In this document: piece by piece, positions 1-6,967 of the stretch
Position numbering within the stretch: position 1 is the first letter of the stretch
Layout of the letters: each line of letters starts with the position of its first letter
Origin: Fontibacter flavus
GTDB lineage: Bacteria > Bacteroidota > Bacteroidia > Cytophagales > Cyclobacteriaceae
NCBI RefSeq assembly: GCF_042432905.1
Contig: NZ_JBHLWI010000001.1
Location: 62,001 to 126,000, forward strand
Length of the DNA: 64,000 nt
Direction of reading: 5' to 3'
Notes under the pieces: generated by a model
What the model was told of the DNA's origin: nothing
Database searches by the model: none
The model's input: the letters and a program-made list of their open reading frames with translations, nothing else
Translations under genes and position numbers: made by a program

Positions 1-276
1 CCTTCAAGAAATGACAGTTTTAGGGCTGTACTTGATTATATGCAGCAGAATCAACACAAAGAGATTACTGGATCTACAGAAATATTTATCATGCCAGGGT
101 ATGATTTCAAAGTCTGCGACGGTTTGATCACCAATTTCCATCAACCATCTTCCACTCTTATACTTTTGGTTGCTGCTTTCACTCATGGTGATTGGAGAAA
201 AATTTATGATGAAGCGCTTAAAAATGGATATAGGTTTTTAAGTTATGGAGATAGCAATTTGTTGTGGAGAGGATAA
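1..276 (+). CDS. queA: QueA, tRNA preQ1(34) S-adenosylmethionine ribosyltransferase-isomerase (C-terminal part)
   Basis: Only the last 91 codons are in the window; the reading frame is open from base 1, so the gene starts to the left. The family transfers the ribosyl group of S-adenosylmethionine to preQ1 in tRNA to make epoxyqueuosine. The visible part has the hallmark C-terminal segments: ITNFHQPSSTLILLVAAF, then YRFLSYGDSNLL just before the stop, which match the family end. A queuosine precursor transporter homologue lies about 25 kb away (25584). The stop is immediately followed by the convergent LytTR gene. Confidence 0.93.
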   Translation, partial: PSRNDSFRAVLDYMQQNQHKEITGSTEIFIMPGYDFKVCDGLITNFHQPSSTLILLVAAFTHGDWRKIYDEALKNGYRFLSYGDSNLLWRG

Positions 277-277
277 A

Positions 278-685
278 TTACTCTCCATTTCCAGATCCCA
301 ATTTATGAATACCATTAAGTAAATTCTGGAAATAAGTCCTCCCCACTGGAATGCTGTCTTTGCCAACGACAAGCTCTCTGGCATTAATGGTATTGATTTC
401 ATCAACCCTGGCAATGTAGCTTTTATGGATTCTGATAAAATCATTGGAAGGCAAGACTGATTCAAACTCCTTCAAAATGTTACGCAAGGAATACACTTCA
501 CTTCTTGTGACCAAGGTGGTGTAATTGCCATCACCTTTCAGCCACATAATATCCGTAAATTTAACTTTAACTAAATTGCCTTTATTTCTGACAAAAATTG
601 CATCTTTGACCAAAAGCTTATTTTTTGGTTCTTTAGACCCATTGCCGTTTGAAGTTGATTTGAACCCTTTAATCAATTCTTTCAT
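278..685 (-). CDS. Orphan LytTR DNA-binding protein
   Basis: This 135-residue protein is almost entirely a LytTR DNA-binding domain (about residues 30-130: FTDIMWLKGDGNYTTLVT, then FIRIHKSYIARVDEI and IPVGRTYFQNLL). LytTR domains bind promoter DNA and are normally fused to a response-regulator receiver; here no receiver is present and the first 30 residues are a polar, Gly/Asn/Lys-rich lead. It therefore cannot take a phosphoryl signal by itself. It is convergent with queA with a one-base gap. Its function as a transcription factor is inferred from the fold; its targets are unknown. Confidence 0.85.
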   Translation of the reverse strand: MKELIKGFKSTSNGNGSKEPKNKLLVKDAIFVRNKGNLVKVKFTDIMWLKGDGNYTTLVTRSEVYSLRNILKEFESVLPSNDFIRIHKSYIARVDEINTINARELVVGKDSIPVGRTYFQNLLNGIHKLGSGNGE

Positions 686-930
686 ACCCTAAACTAAGTT
701 TTGACTAAAGAACAGATAAGGAAAGGAATTGTTTATTTTTTAGGCCGAATAACCATTTCAAACTTTAAAAAAAAGGTTCTAGAATATTTTTCAGATGTAT
801 AAATCATGAACTTTACCAAATTCAAAGTTGTCGTGAGAAAAATCAACATGAAAAAATTGATATCATTAATACGTATTATTAATGTTTTACCCAATTCAAC
901 TTAGTCAAATAACCTGACCAATCAATATAC

Positions 931-2295
931 TTAATCTAAATCTGACACTTGTTTAGAATTGTTTCTGATGGTCTGATCCAGTTCCTGGGCCAATGGCTTC
1001 AAATAAGAAAAGTATTTCTTATTCTCTTTATCCAACTGATTCTTGTCAATTAGTTCCAATAAGCCTAAAATCGAAGATAGAGGTGAACGGAGCGTGGTGG
1101 ATTGGGTATGTAAAATCTCCCTCATGAGCCTGTTTTGATGATGAAGCTTGTGGGAATTTATTTTCTCCTCATGAATATCCTTGCATGCGTATACAAAGCC
1201 AATGATTTTCTGATCAGAACTTACTAAAGGGAAAAATTTATGAGAAAACCAGATTTTTTCCCCGTATTTCTGCTGTAAAACATCTTTTTCAAAGTCAATT
1301 CGATGACCTTCAAATATCTTTTCAACATGTTTCAGAAACTCTTCATCCATTCCTTCCATCAGATAAGACAAAAATTTATCTCCGATTTTCATGCTTTTGG
1401 AAAAATGGCATTTCACTAGTTTTTCGGCTTTTGAATTGAAGCCTAAAATCCTTAGATCCTTTCCAACAAAAAATATATTCTCTTCAGCATTTTCAATAAT
1501 CGTCTGCAAAGTAAAATTCACCTGTTTATACTCTTGGGAAAGTTTTTGTACTTCTGAAATATCTTTGAGCACAATATCCAATCCCGCGGGCCTTGGAATA
1601 ACATAAACTTTGTACCAGCGTCCATTAACAGTACTAAAGTCTTCAAATACCCTTAAAGTCTTAGATTCTTTTGCTTTCTTAAACTCCAAAGCATACTTGT
1701 ATATATTTTGATCAGGGTAAATTTGCCAAATACTTTTTCCTAAGAGATTTTCTTCTTTTTGGTTGAAATAGTTCTCTGCCTCATCATTGGCAGAAACTAT
1801 TTCCCAAGAATGATCCAATTGCATATAAATGTCCGTGATCGGATTGACACTTTTTGGAAATGAAGACTCATTATGCCCTATCTGATAATGATTGGATTTA
1901 GGATGGCCCAAACCCAAAATTCCAGAAAAATCCCCCTCCTCATTTTTCAAAACTGAAAATTCCCACTTGATCAGACTATTGCCATGCAAAAATTCCACCT
2001 GAGTGTTATGGTTGGGCTTTTCAATGACACTCATCAATAAATCGTGAATATCTGCTTGGAAACCTTTCTTCAAGGTTTCTGAAAAATTCTTTTCAAAAAT
2101 TTCTGTGAAACTGGTATCAAAAAGCTGTTCGAACTTTTTGCTGGCATAATATACCTGTCCTTCAATGTCCAAAACACAGACATAGATCAAATCTGAATTT
2201 TTGAAGAATGCCGGAACTATGGCTTCTATTTCTTTAACTTTCAACATGTAATAGACTGTAGAGAAAGGCAATGAGCGTAATAACTGGTGACTCAA
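931..2295 (-). CDS. Multi-PAS protein with degenerate histidine-kinase dimerization domain
   Basis: The 454-residue product appears to hold three PAS-like modules (about residues 30-130, 155-250 and 260-375), followed by a short HisKA-like helix pair (about 385-450). In related Bacteroidota PAS kinases the H-box reads QSHxxRxPL; here it reads QSTTLRSPL, so the phosphoacceptor His is Thr400. The protein ends at 454 with no HATPase domain. It is thus a likely sensor or scaffold rather than an active kinase. No membrane segment is evident, so it is probably cytosolic. A second in-frame ATG at residue 17 (MLKVKEIEAIV, base 2247) may be the true start, since the first 16 residues look unlike a PAS lead. 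Confidence 0.75.
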   Translation of the reverse strand: MSHQLLRSLPFSTVYYMLKVKEIEAIVPAFFKNSDLIYVCVLDIEGQVYYASKKFEQLFDTSFTEIFEKNFSETLKKGFQADIHDLLMSVIEKPNHNTQVEFLHGNSLIKWEFSVLKNEEGDFSGILGLGHPKSNHYQIGHNESSFPKSVNPITDIYMQLDHSWEIVSANDEAENYFNQKEENLLGKSIWQIYPDQNIYKYALEFKKAKESKTLRVFEDFSTVNGRWYKVYVIPRPAGLDIVLKDISEVQKLSQEYKQVNFTLQTIIENAEENIFFVGKDLRILGFNSKAEKLVKCHFSKSMKIGDKFLSYLMEGMDEEFLKHVEKIFEGHRIDFEKDVLQQKYGEKIWFSHKFFPLVSSDQKIIGFVYACKDIHEEKINSHKLHHQNRLMREILHTQSTTLRSPLSSILGLLELIDKNQLDKENKKYFSYLKPLAQELDQTIRNNSKQVSDLD

Positions 2296-2526
2296 TGAAT
2301 CTGTAAAATTATGATAATACTTAAAAAAATATACTTTTGAATAAATTTTTTTTTTAAAATATAATTCCAGTGTTGACAGGAAAAGTGTATCAAAATTTCG
2401 AATAGATTTTTTTACGGTTTACAGTTTATTAATTGAATTTCATGAATATGGCAAACTAAACATATGTTTGAAAAAAAAGTACAAATGGTAGGTTAACTCA
2501 ATTTAAGTAATTTTGAATGCTAGTTT

Positions 2527-2805
2527 TTAAGCCATGATTCTGTTCACATAAACAGCTGCTTCTGACAAATATTGATCAAGATCGGAATAGTTAATTTCTT
2601 TGACCAGCATAATCAATATGTGGGCAAATTCCTGCTTACATAATGAAACACAAAAGGAAAAACCTTCTATTTCACATTGGACTATCCTTTTTTCATCAAA
2701 AATACGGGTAAGACTGGATTTTTCTTTAGACCTGATAATCAATTTATCTTGATCTTTCTCATTGCTGATAATAGAATATGTTCCGTGTATGGTTGTAATA
2801 ATCAT
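2527..2805 (-). CDS. Hypothetical protein, 92 aa
   Basis: I do not recognise this family. The 92-residue protein has no signal peptide or membrane segment and contains three cysteines (near residues 49, 57 and 61 in the stretch CEIEGFSFCVSLC). The flanking DNA is very AT-rich and the gene stands alone on the minus strand. A 24-bp perfect palindrome lies about 100 bp upstream of its start (2906-2929) and could be a regulatory site. Coding status rests on a complete frame with balanced composition, so it is moderately supported. Confidence 0.5.
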   Translation of the reverse strand: MIITTIHGTYSIISNEKDQDKLIIRSKEKSSLTRIFDEKRIVQCEIEGFSFCVSLCKQEFAHILIMLVKEINYSDLDQYLSEAAVYVNRIMA

Positions 2806-3163
2806 TTTGGTAAAAGTTTAATCATTCAGTATTTCTTATAATTGATATAATCTATTTCAACTTTATTTTTATATATCGTAAAGATACCCTGAATAGGCTG
2901 ATTAGAAAATACCCTGTACAGGGTATTTTTACCATGAAATATTAAATTTAATATTTAATTAATGATAATTATTTCTAATCCAGCATTTTTTATTTCACAA
3001 AAAGTAGATTCCAATATTAATTAGGCCAATTTTAAGAACTCATCTTATTTATTTCTGTAAAAAATTTTCTGATTTTTGGTGATCATTTTTCTCCTTGACA
3101 GACAAGTCTTTAGTAAATACTTAAAAAAAAACAGGCTTTTTGAACGATTAAATGGACTTCACA
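2806..3163. other. AT-rich gene-free stretch
   Basis: No convincing reading frame is present between the 92-aa gene and the tRNA promoter. It holds the 24-bp palindrome at 2906-2929 and an isolated half-site ATACCCTG at 2884-2891; the rest is low-complexity A/T sequence. Confidence 0.6.
2906..2929. promoter_or_regulatory. Perfect 24-bp palindrome, possible operator
   Basis: The left arm AAAATACCCTGT is mirrored exactly by the right arm, with the centre between bases 2917 and 2918. The core half-site ATACCCTG (2909-2916) is repeated in direct orientation at 2884-2891, 25 bp away. The arms have no loop, which argues for a dimeric protein site more than an RNA hairpin, although the A/T flanks would also allow a bidirectional terminator. 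It lies upstream of the minus-strand gene starting at 2805. Confidence 0.45.
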
Positions 3164-3164
3164 T

Positions 3165-3197
3165 TTTGTTAAATTGTCCAATATTCATTTATATTTG
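3165..3197 (+). promoter_or_regulatory. Bacteroidota-type promoter of the tRNA cluster
   Basis: A TTTG box (3165-3168) is followed after 21 bases by TATATTTG (3190-3197), matching the TTTG / TAnnTTTG consensus of the primary sigma factor in this phylum. The first tRNA starts 66 bases downstream of the -7 box. Confidence 0.7.
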
Positions 3198-3263
3198 CAT
3201 CTCGATTATAAGCCAATCGAGATTTGTAAATTGTTCCTAACAATATACAAATATTAAGGTAAT

Positions 3264-3352
3264 AGAGAGTTGGGTGAGTGGCTTAAACCAGCAGTTTGCT
3301 AAACTGTCGTACGGGTAATTCCGTACCGGGGGTTCGAATCCCCCACTCTCTG
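3264..3352 (+). tRNA. tRNA-Ser (anticodon GCT)
   Basis: The acceptor stem AGAGAGT (3264-3270) pairs with ACTCTCT (3345-3351), with G3352 as discriminator. The anticodon stem GCAGT/ACTGT holds the loop TTGCTAA, giving anticodon GCT. A long variable arm (GTCGTACGGGTAATTCCGTACC region) is typical of class II tRNA-Ser, and the T arm GGTTCGAATC is intact. CCA is not encoded. Confidence 0.95.
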
Positions 3353-3354
3353 CG

Positions 3355-3379
3355 AAAGGATTCCAAGGAATCCTTTTTT
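3355..3379 (+). terminator. Hairpin terminator after tRNA-Ser
   Basis: AAAGGATTCC and GGAATCCTTT form a perfect 10-bp stem with a two-base gap, followed by a T run. It lies only three bases after tRNA-Ser and three bases before tRNA-Pro. Confidence 0.75.
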
Positions 3380-3382
3380 GTT

Positions 3383-3456
3383 CGGGGTGTAGCGTAGCCC
3401 GGTATCGCGCCACATTTGGGATGTGGAGGTCGTAGGTTCGAATCCTGCCACCCCGA
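3383..3456 (+). tRNA. tRNA-Pro (anticodon TGG)
   Basis: The acceptor stem CGGGGTG (3383-3389) pairs with CACCCCG (3449-3455), discriminator A3456. The anticodon stem CCACA/TGTGG holds the loop TTTGGGA, giving anticodon TGG. The T arm GGTTCGAATCC is canonical. CCA is not encoded. It sits 30 bases after tRNA-Ser. Confidence 0.95.
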
Positions 3457-3476
3457 CTTCAAAATTTCTCAATTCA

Positions 3477-3505
3477 AAAAATACCCGATACTTTCGGGTA
3501 TTTTT
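3477..3505 (+). terminator. Hairpin terminator after tRNA-Pro
   Basis: AAAATACCCGA and TCGGGTATTTT flank a short loop (TACTT) and run into a T tract. It lies between tRNA-Pro and tRNA-Leu, with no obvious promoter after it. Confidence 0.75.
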
Positions 3506-3516
3506 GTTTATTAAAA

Positions 3517-3598
3517 GCGCACGTGGCGAAATTGGTAGACGCACTGTCTTCAGGCGGCAGCGCCCTCGGGTGTGGAAGTTCGAATCTTCTCGTGCGCA
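3517..3598 (+). tRNA. tRNA-Leu (anticodon CAG)
   Basis: The acceptor stem GCGCACG (3517-3523) pairs with CGTGCGC (3591-3597), discriminator A3598. The anticodon stem CTGTC/GGCAG holds the loop TTCAGGC, giving anticodon CAG. A variable arm (CGCCCTCGGGTGT region) is present as expected for class II tRNA-Leu. CCA is not encoded. Confidence 0.95.
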
Positions 3599-3600
3599 CA

Positions 3601-3629
3601 AAAAAAGAGGTCCGATAGACCTCTTTTTG
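3601..3629 (+). terminator. Terminator closing the tRNA cluster
   Basis: AAAAAGAGGTC and GACCTCTTTTT form an 11-bp stem with a short loop, followed by GTTTT. It ends transcription of the three-tRNA cluster. Confidence 0.8.
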
Positions 3630-3668
3630 TTTTAACTAGTAATACTTTCAGTTAAATGTCATTTTTTT

Positions 3669-3953
3669 CTAAATGAATCCAGATCAATTTCAAGAGATGC
3701 CCTTTACTGGCATTACCCCCATTATGGCAATCAAGGAGGAAATCCGGGCTCCGCAATTCAGGAAGATGGCTGGAAATTGATCTATTTCTATGAAGATCAA
3801 CGCATAGAGCTTTATGATCTTACAAATGACTTAGGAGAGCGCCACGACCTTGCCAAGAAAGAAGTAGAAAAAGCCAATTATCTCCAATCAAAATTAATGA
3901 ACTGGTTAGAAACTACGAATGCTAGGAAGCCGGGCAGAAGGGATATTGATTGA
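3669..3953 (+). pseudogene. Sulfatase C-terminal remnant
   Basis: Reading in the frame that ends at the TGA at 3951-3953 gives about 90 residues including ALYWHYPHYGNQGGNPGS, AIQEDGWKLIYFYED and IELYDLTNDLGERHDL. These are the typical end of arylsulfatase A-type sulfatases (the WHYPHYGNQGG segment, then the GDWKLI and ELYDLxxDxxExxNL segments). The N-terminal two thirds, including the CxPSR active site, are absent, and no start codon or catalytic domain precedes it. It is thus a dead fragment. The next gene, convergent, encodes a homologue of the enzyme that activates sulfatases, so an intact sulfatase probably once stood here. Confidence 0.8.
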
Positions 3954-4122
3954 TATTAGATATTGGGATATTGGATATTCTTGATATTGAAATATGATGG
4001 AAGTAAGGATGAAATAACTTGAAATAGATATTAATCGATATTGGATAACTTGTCCCCTATTCGGGATTGGGATATTTAGATTCCCTATACTTGGTACATG
4101 GTACTTTGTTCTTGGTATAATT
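3941..4122. repeat. Degenerate short tandem repeats (GATATT units, then TACTTGG heptads)
   Basis: Between the sulfatase remnant and the end of the FGE-like gene, the motif GATATT recurs at 7-10 base spacing (3942, 3952, 3959, 3967, 3974, 3983 and again near 4027 and 4038). Further on, four consecutive heptads are in exact register: TACTTGG (4088), TACATGG (4095), TACTTTG (4102), TTCTTGG (4109). Similar heptads occur at 8544-8578 and near 51356. No coding frame is supported here. Confidence 0.6.
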
Positions 4123-5161
4123 AAAGATCCTTCACACACCTGAATCCCACATTGGAAGTGCCGGAATAGACATCTTGCCCCCGTCTGGCACTTGGGCGGT
4201 AATTGATGCAATAATCATCTGCGCAAAGGAAGGACCCTCCTTTGATGACTTTTTCTATGGCGTATGGGTTTTCTGGATTGAAGCATTTGGACATAGCGGT
4301 ATCCAAAGGTGGAGCCATGGCTTTTTCTCTCAGAAATGCCGCGGCATCAAACCAATCTGCAGTCAATTCCCAGACATTCCCGATCATATCATAAAGACCA
4401 AAATCGTTTGGCACAAATGAACGGACAGGAGAAGTACCCATGAATCCATCGATAGCTTCATTTTGGTGAGGAAAACTTCCCTGAAAAGTGTTGGCCTTAA
4501 ACTGGCCTCCTAGAATAAGCTCATCCCCCCATGGAAAGCGTGTATTTTTCCCGGCTTTGGCAGCATATTCCCATTCTGCCTCTGTGGGCAATCTTTTCCC
4601 GGCCCATTTGGCGTAAGCCTCTGCATCTTCCAGTGCAATATGGACTACTGGGTGAGTTTCTCTCCCTTTTAGATCAGAATCTGGGCCTTCCGGATGCTTC
4701 CAGCTGGCACCGGGAACCCATTGCCACCACTGACTGATATCGTTTAAACTTACCGCTCCTTCTGGGGCCACAAAAACCAAAGATCCTGCTACCATCAAAG
4801 ACTCATCGGGCTTTGGCGTCCCTGGAGGCAAAGTCAATTTCATCTCATCCCAATCAGGTTTGCGTTCCGCAACTGTCACATAGCCCGTTGCTTCGACGAA
4901 AGCAGCAAACTGCTTATTGGTCACCTCCGTCTCATCCATCCAAAAACTTTCCACTTTTCTCTGCACAGCCGGCCTTTCGCTCGGGTAGGAATTGAGGTCA
5001 TTTGTCCCCATTGAAAAATCCCCACCTTGTATCAGGACCATTCCAGGGACAGCTATATCTGAAACAGTCCTTAATCCTTCATTTGTTGCATCTTTTTCCT
5101 TTTTCCCGCAAGAGAAACATAATAAGATCAGGCTTAAGGCGATGATGGAATGACGTGTCAT
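4121..5161 (-). CDS. Exported formylglycine-generating-enzyme (SUMF1/FGE) family lipoprotein
   Basis: The 346-residue protein begins with a lipoprotein signal (hydrophobic stretch to LLCFSC, lipid Cys18), then a complete FGE-sulfatase domain (about residues 40-345): VLIQGGDFSMG, DETEVTNKQF, THPVVHIALEDA, GKRLPTEAEWEYAA, GNVWELTADW, KGGSFLCADDYC and SNVGFRC. FGE oxidises the sulfatase active-site Cys to formylglycine. The two catalytic copper-binding cysteines of FGE, spaced C-x4-C, are present as Cys313 and Cys318, unlike in many non-catalytic family members. A sulfatase remnant lies just downstream. Exported localisation is unusual because bacterial sulfatases are generally matured in the cytosol; a different periplasmic substrate is possible. 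Confidence 0.88.
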   Translation of the reverse strand: MTRHSIIALSLILLCFSCGKKEKDATNEGLRTVSDIAVPGMVLIQGGDFSMGTNDLNSYPSERPAVQRKVESFWMDETEVTNKQFAAFVEATGYVTVAERKPDWDEMKLTLPPGTPKPDESLMVAGSLVFVAPEGAVSLNDISQWWQWVPGASWKHPEGPDSDLKGRETHPVVHIALEDAEAYAKWAGKRLPTEAEWEYAAKAGKNTRFPWGDELILGGQFKANTFQGSFPHQNEAIDGFMGTSPVRSFVPNDFGLYDMIGNVWELTADWFDAAAFLREKAMAPPLDTAMSKCFNPENPYAIEKVIKGGSFLCADDYCINYRPSARRGQDVYSGTSNVGFRCVKDL

Positions 5162-5314
5162 TTATAATTAGTTTTTTTTTCATAATCTTCGAAGATAGGC
5201 AATCAACTTAAAAGTAATAGGGCTATTAAGACAAATTAATGGGTCTAATCATGAAATCACAGCTGAATATTCTTTCAATTTCTTGAAAATCACCTAAATC
5301 AAATAAATCCAATA

Positions 5315-5416
5315 ATTGTCTTATTTACCAATACTCAATTTTATTGCTTAATTAAGCAATATATAAAAAAATTGCAAAATTAAGCAATATTTCATATTAT
5401 TGCTTTTTTAAACAAT
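5315..5416. promoter_or_regulatory. Four palindromic sites at exact 28-bp spacing upstream of the SatD operon
   Basis: The 18-bp perfect palindrome ATTGCTTAATTAAGCAAT is at 5343-5360. Close variants follow at 5371-5388 (ATTGCAAAATTAAGCAAT) and 5399-5416 (ATTGCTTTTTTAAACAAT), and a weaker one at 5315-5332 keeps the ATTG and CAAT ends (ATTGTCTTATTTACCAAT). Start-to-start distance is 28 bp in every step. The last site ends 35 bp before the SatD start codon. The even spacing and dyad symmetry suggest an array of operator sites for a dimeric regulator, perhaps the HTH-bearing SatD protein itself (inference). Confidence 0.75.
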
Positions 5417-5451
5417 AACAGATATCTTCCATCTGAATAACAAGAAAGAAT

Positions 5452-6096
5452 ATGATTTCAGTGATAAAAGGTGACATTACGGCTTCCAGAAAGCTTTTGG
5501 ATCAGGAAAAATGGTTAATCCCATTAAAAAAACTATTAGGTTCTTGGGGGAAAACACCTGAAAAATGGGAACTGGTATGGGGAGATTTTTTTCAGATAGA
5601 AGTGGCCAATCCGGAAGAAGCACTTAAAAAAGCACTGGAAATAAAAGCACTCATAAAAAAAATTCAACCTGTTCAGGAAAGTAAAAAAATAAGCACCCTA
5701 GATGTCAGGATGGCTATCGGAATAGGTGAAAAAACCTATACTGGAAAACGAGTATCAGAAAGCAATGGCCCTGCATTCATCCATGCAGGAGAACAATTTG
5801 ATCAGCTGAAGAAGCAAGGTAGAAGCATTGGGGTAAAAAGCCCATGGCCTGAACTGGATGAGGAATTGAACCTTTACCTCAAACTGGCAGATACGTTTAT
5901 GGATAAATGGTCTATCTCATCAGCTGAGATCATAGAAATCGCCCTCAAAAACCCAGGATTTACGCAGACCGAGATAGGTGAAATTCTAGGCATCAAGCAA
6001 AGCGGGGTAAGTCTGCGTTGGAACAGGGCCCATACAGATGAATTACTGGAGGTTGAAAAGATGTTTAACAAGAAAATCAAAAGTAAACTGAAATGA
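5452..6096 (+). CDS. SatD family protein with C-terminal helix-turn-helix
   Basis: The 214-residue protein opens with VIKGDITASRKL and has GDFFQIEV and MAIGIGEKTY segments, as in SatD family proteins, which are frequently encoded next to a DUF3307 membrane protein. Residues about 170-205 (GFTQTEIGEILGIKQSGVSLRWNRA) form a clear helix-turn-helix, so DNA binding is likely. There is no signal or membrane segment, so it should be cytosolic. Its stop overlaps the start of the next gene by ATGA, indicating translational coupling. Four evenly spaced palindromes lie just upstream and are plausible autoregulatory sites. The biochemical role of the family is not established. Confidence 0.82.
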   Translation: MISVIKGDITASRKLLDQEKWLIPLKKLLGSWGKTPEKWELVWGDFFQIEVANPEEALKKALEIKALIKKIQPVQESKKISTLDVRMAIGIGEKTYTGKRVSESNGPAFIHAGEQFDQLKKQGRSIGVKSPWPELDEELNLYLKLADTFMDKWSISSAEIIEIALKNPGFTQTEIGEILGIKQSGVSLRWNRAHTDELLEVEKMFNKKIKSKLK

Positions 6097-6809
6097 TCTT
6101 TTTGATAAAGCTGTTTTTGGCACACTTAATTGGGGATTTTTTGCTCCAACCCAAGTCATGGGTTATTCAAAAAGAGGAGAAAAAAGCCTTATCTCCTTGG
6201 CTCTATCTTCATATCCTGATCCACGGATTGCTTGTATGGGTTCTACTATGGGATTTCAAATACTGGTTATTGGCCCTTTTACTGATGCTTACGCATGGAG
6301 TGATTGATTTGATTAAGCTTTACCTACAAAACGATAAAACAAAAACAAGCTGGTTTTTTGCAGATCAGATCACACACATTTTCAGCATTCTTGTTTTTTG
6401 GTTCTTCTGGTTTGATCCTGAGCTTCCACTCAAGGTTTGGACGAGAAACTCGAATATCTGGATTTACATCACTGCAATCCTTTTTTTAACAGTTGTGACA
6501 GGTATACTCATTCAGGTTTTGATGGCGAATTGGTCCAAAACCCTGTCTCAAAACGAAGATGAATCCCTCAATAATGCCGGAAAATATATAGGTATCCTGG
6601 AGCGTATTTTGGTATTCTCTTTCATTTTGGTCGGTAAATGGGAAGCAATCGGTTTTTTAATTGCTGCAAAATCAGTCTTCCGGTTTGGCGATTTAAAAGA
6701 ATCCAAAGACCGAAAACTTACCGAATACATCCTAATAGGCACTCTGCTCAGTTTCGGAATTGCCATTGGCACGGGACTGCTAGTTCTGCTGCTCATTGAA
6801 AAGACCTAA
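6093..6809 (+). CDS. DUF3307 integral membrane protein
   Basis: The 238-residue protein is strongly hydrophobic with about six to seven membrane segments. The start KLFLAHLIGDFLLQPKSWV and the motif THGVIDLIKLYLQN with ADQITH are characteristic of DUF3307 proteins. It is coupled to the SatD gene by a 4-base start/stop overlap, the usual arrangement of these two families, so they probably act together at the inner membrane. Conserved His and Asp residues in the membrane helices (HLIGD, HGVID, DQITH) hint at metal or proton chemistry, but no activity is known. Confidence 0.85.
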   Translation: MIFLIKLFLAHLIGDFLLQPKSWVIQKEEKKALSPWLYLHILIHGLLVWVLLWDFKYWLLALLLMLTHGVIDLIKLYLQNDKTKTSWFFADQITHIFSILVFWFFWFDPELPLKVWTRNSNIWIYITAILFLTVVTGILIQVLMANWSKTLSQNEDESLNNAGKYIGILERILVFSFILVGKWEAIGFLIAAKSVFRFGDLKESKDRKLTEYILIGTLLSFGIAIGTGLLVLLLIEKT

Positions 6810-6967
6810 GCGGATCAATCAGTCCATAATCCCCAACATCAAAATTCAGGTAAATTGGAATAAGAGATCAATTGATCATTTCGTCCCATTTCCCTCCTAC
6901 TTCGTCACATTTTTTTGATGGGTTCTAAAAGCTGGACTATCCTTGTTCCTGAAAATGATTTGAACCT

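Noticed and set aside
3299..3635. Two reading frames of about 70-100 codons on both strands over the tRNA cluster
   Set aside because: They run through tRNA-Ser, tRNA-Pro and tRNA-Leu and their hairpins, so they are chance frames in structured RNA genes.
3941..4060. GATATT repeats as a CRISPR array
   Set aside because: Units are 6-7 bases with irregular 7-10 base steps; there are no spacers, long repeats or cas genes.
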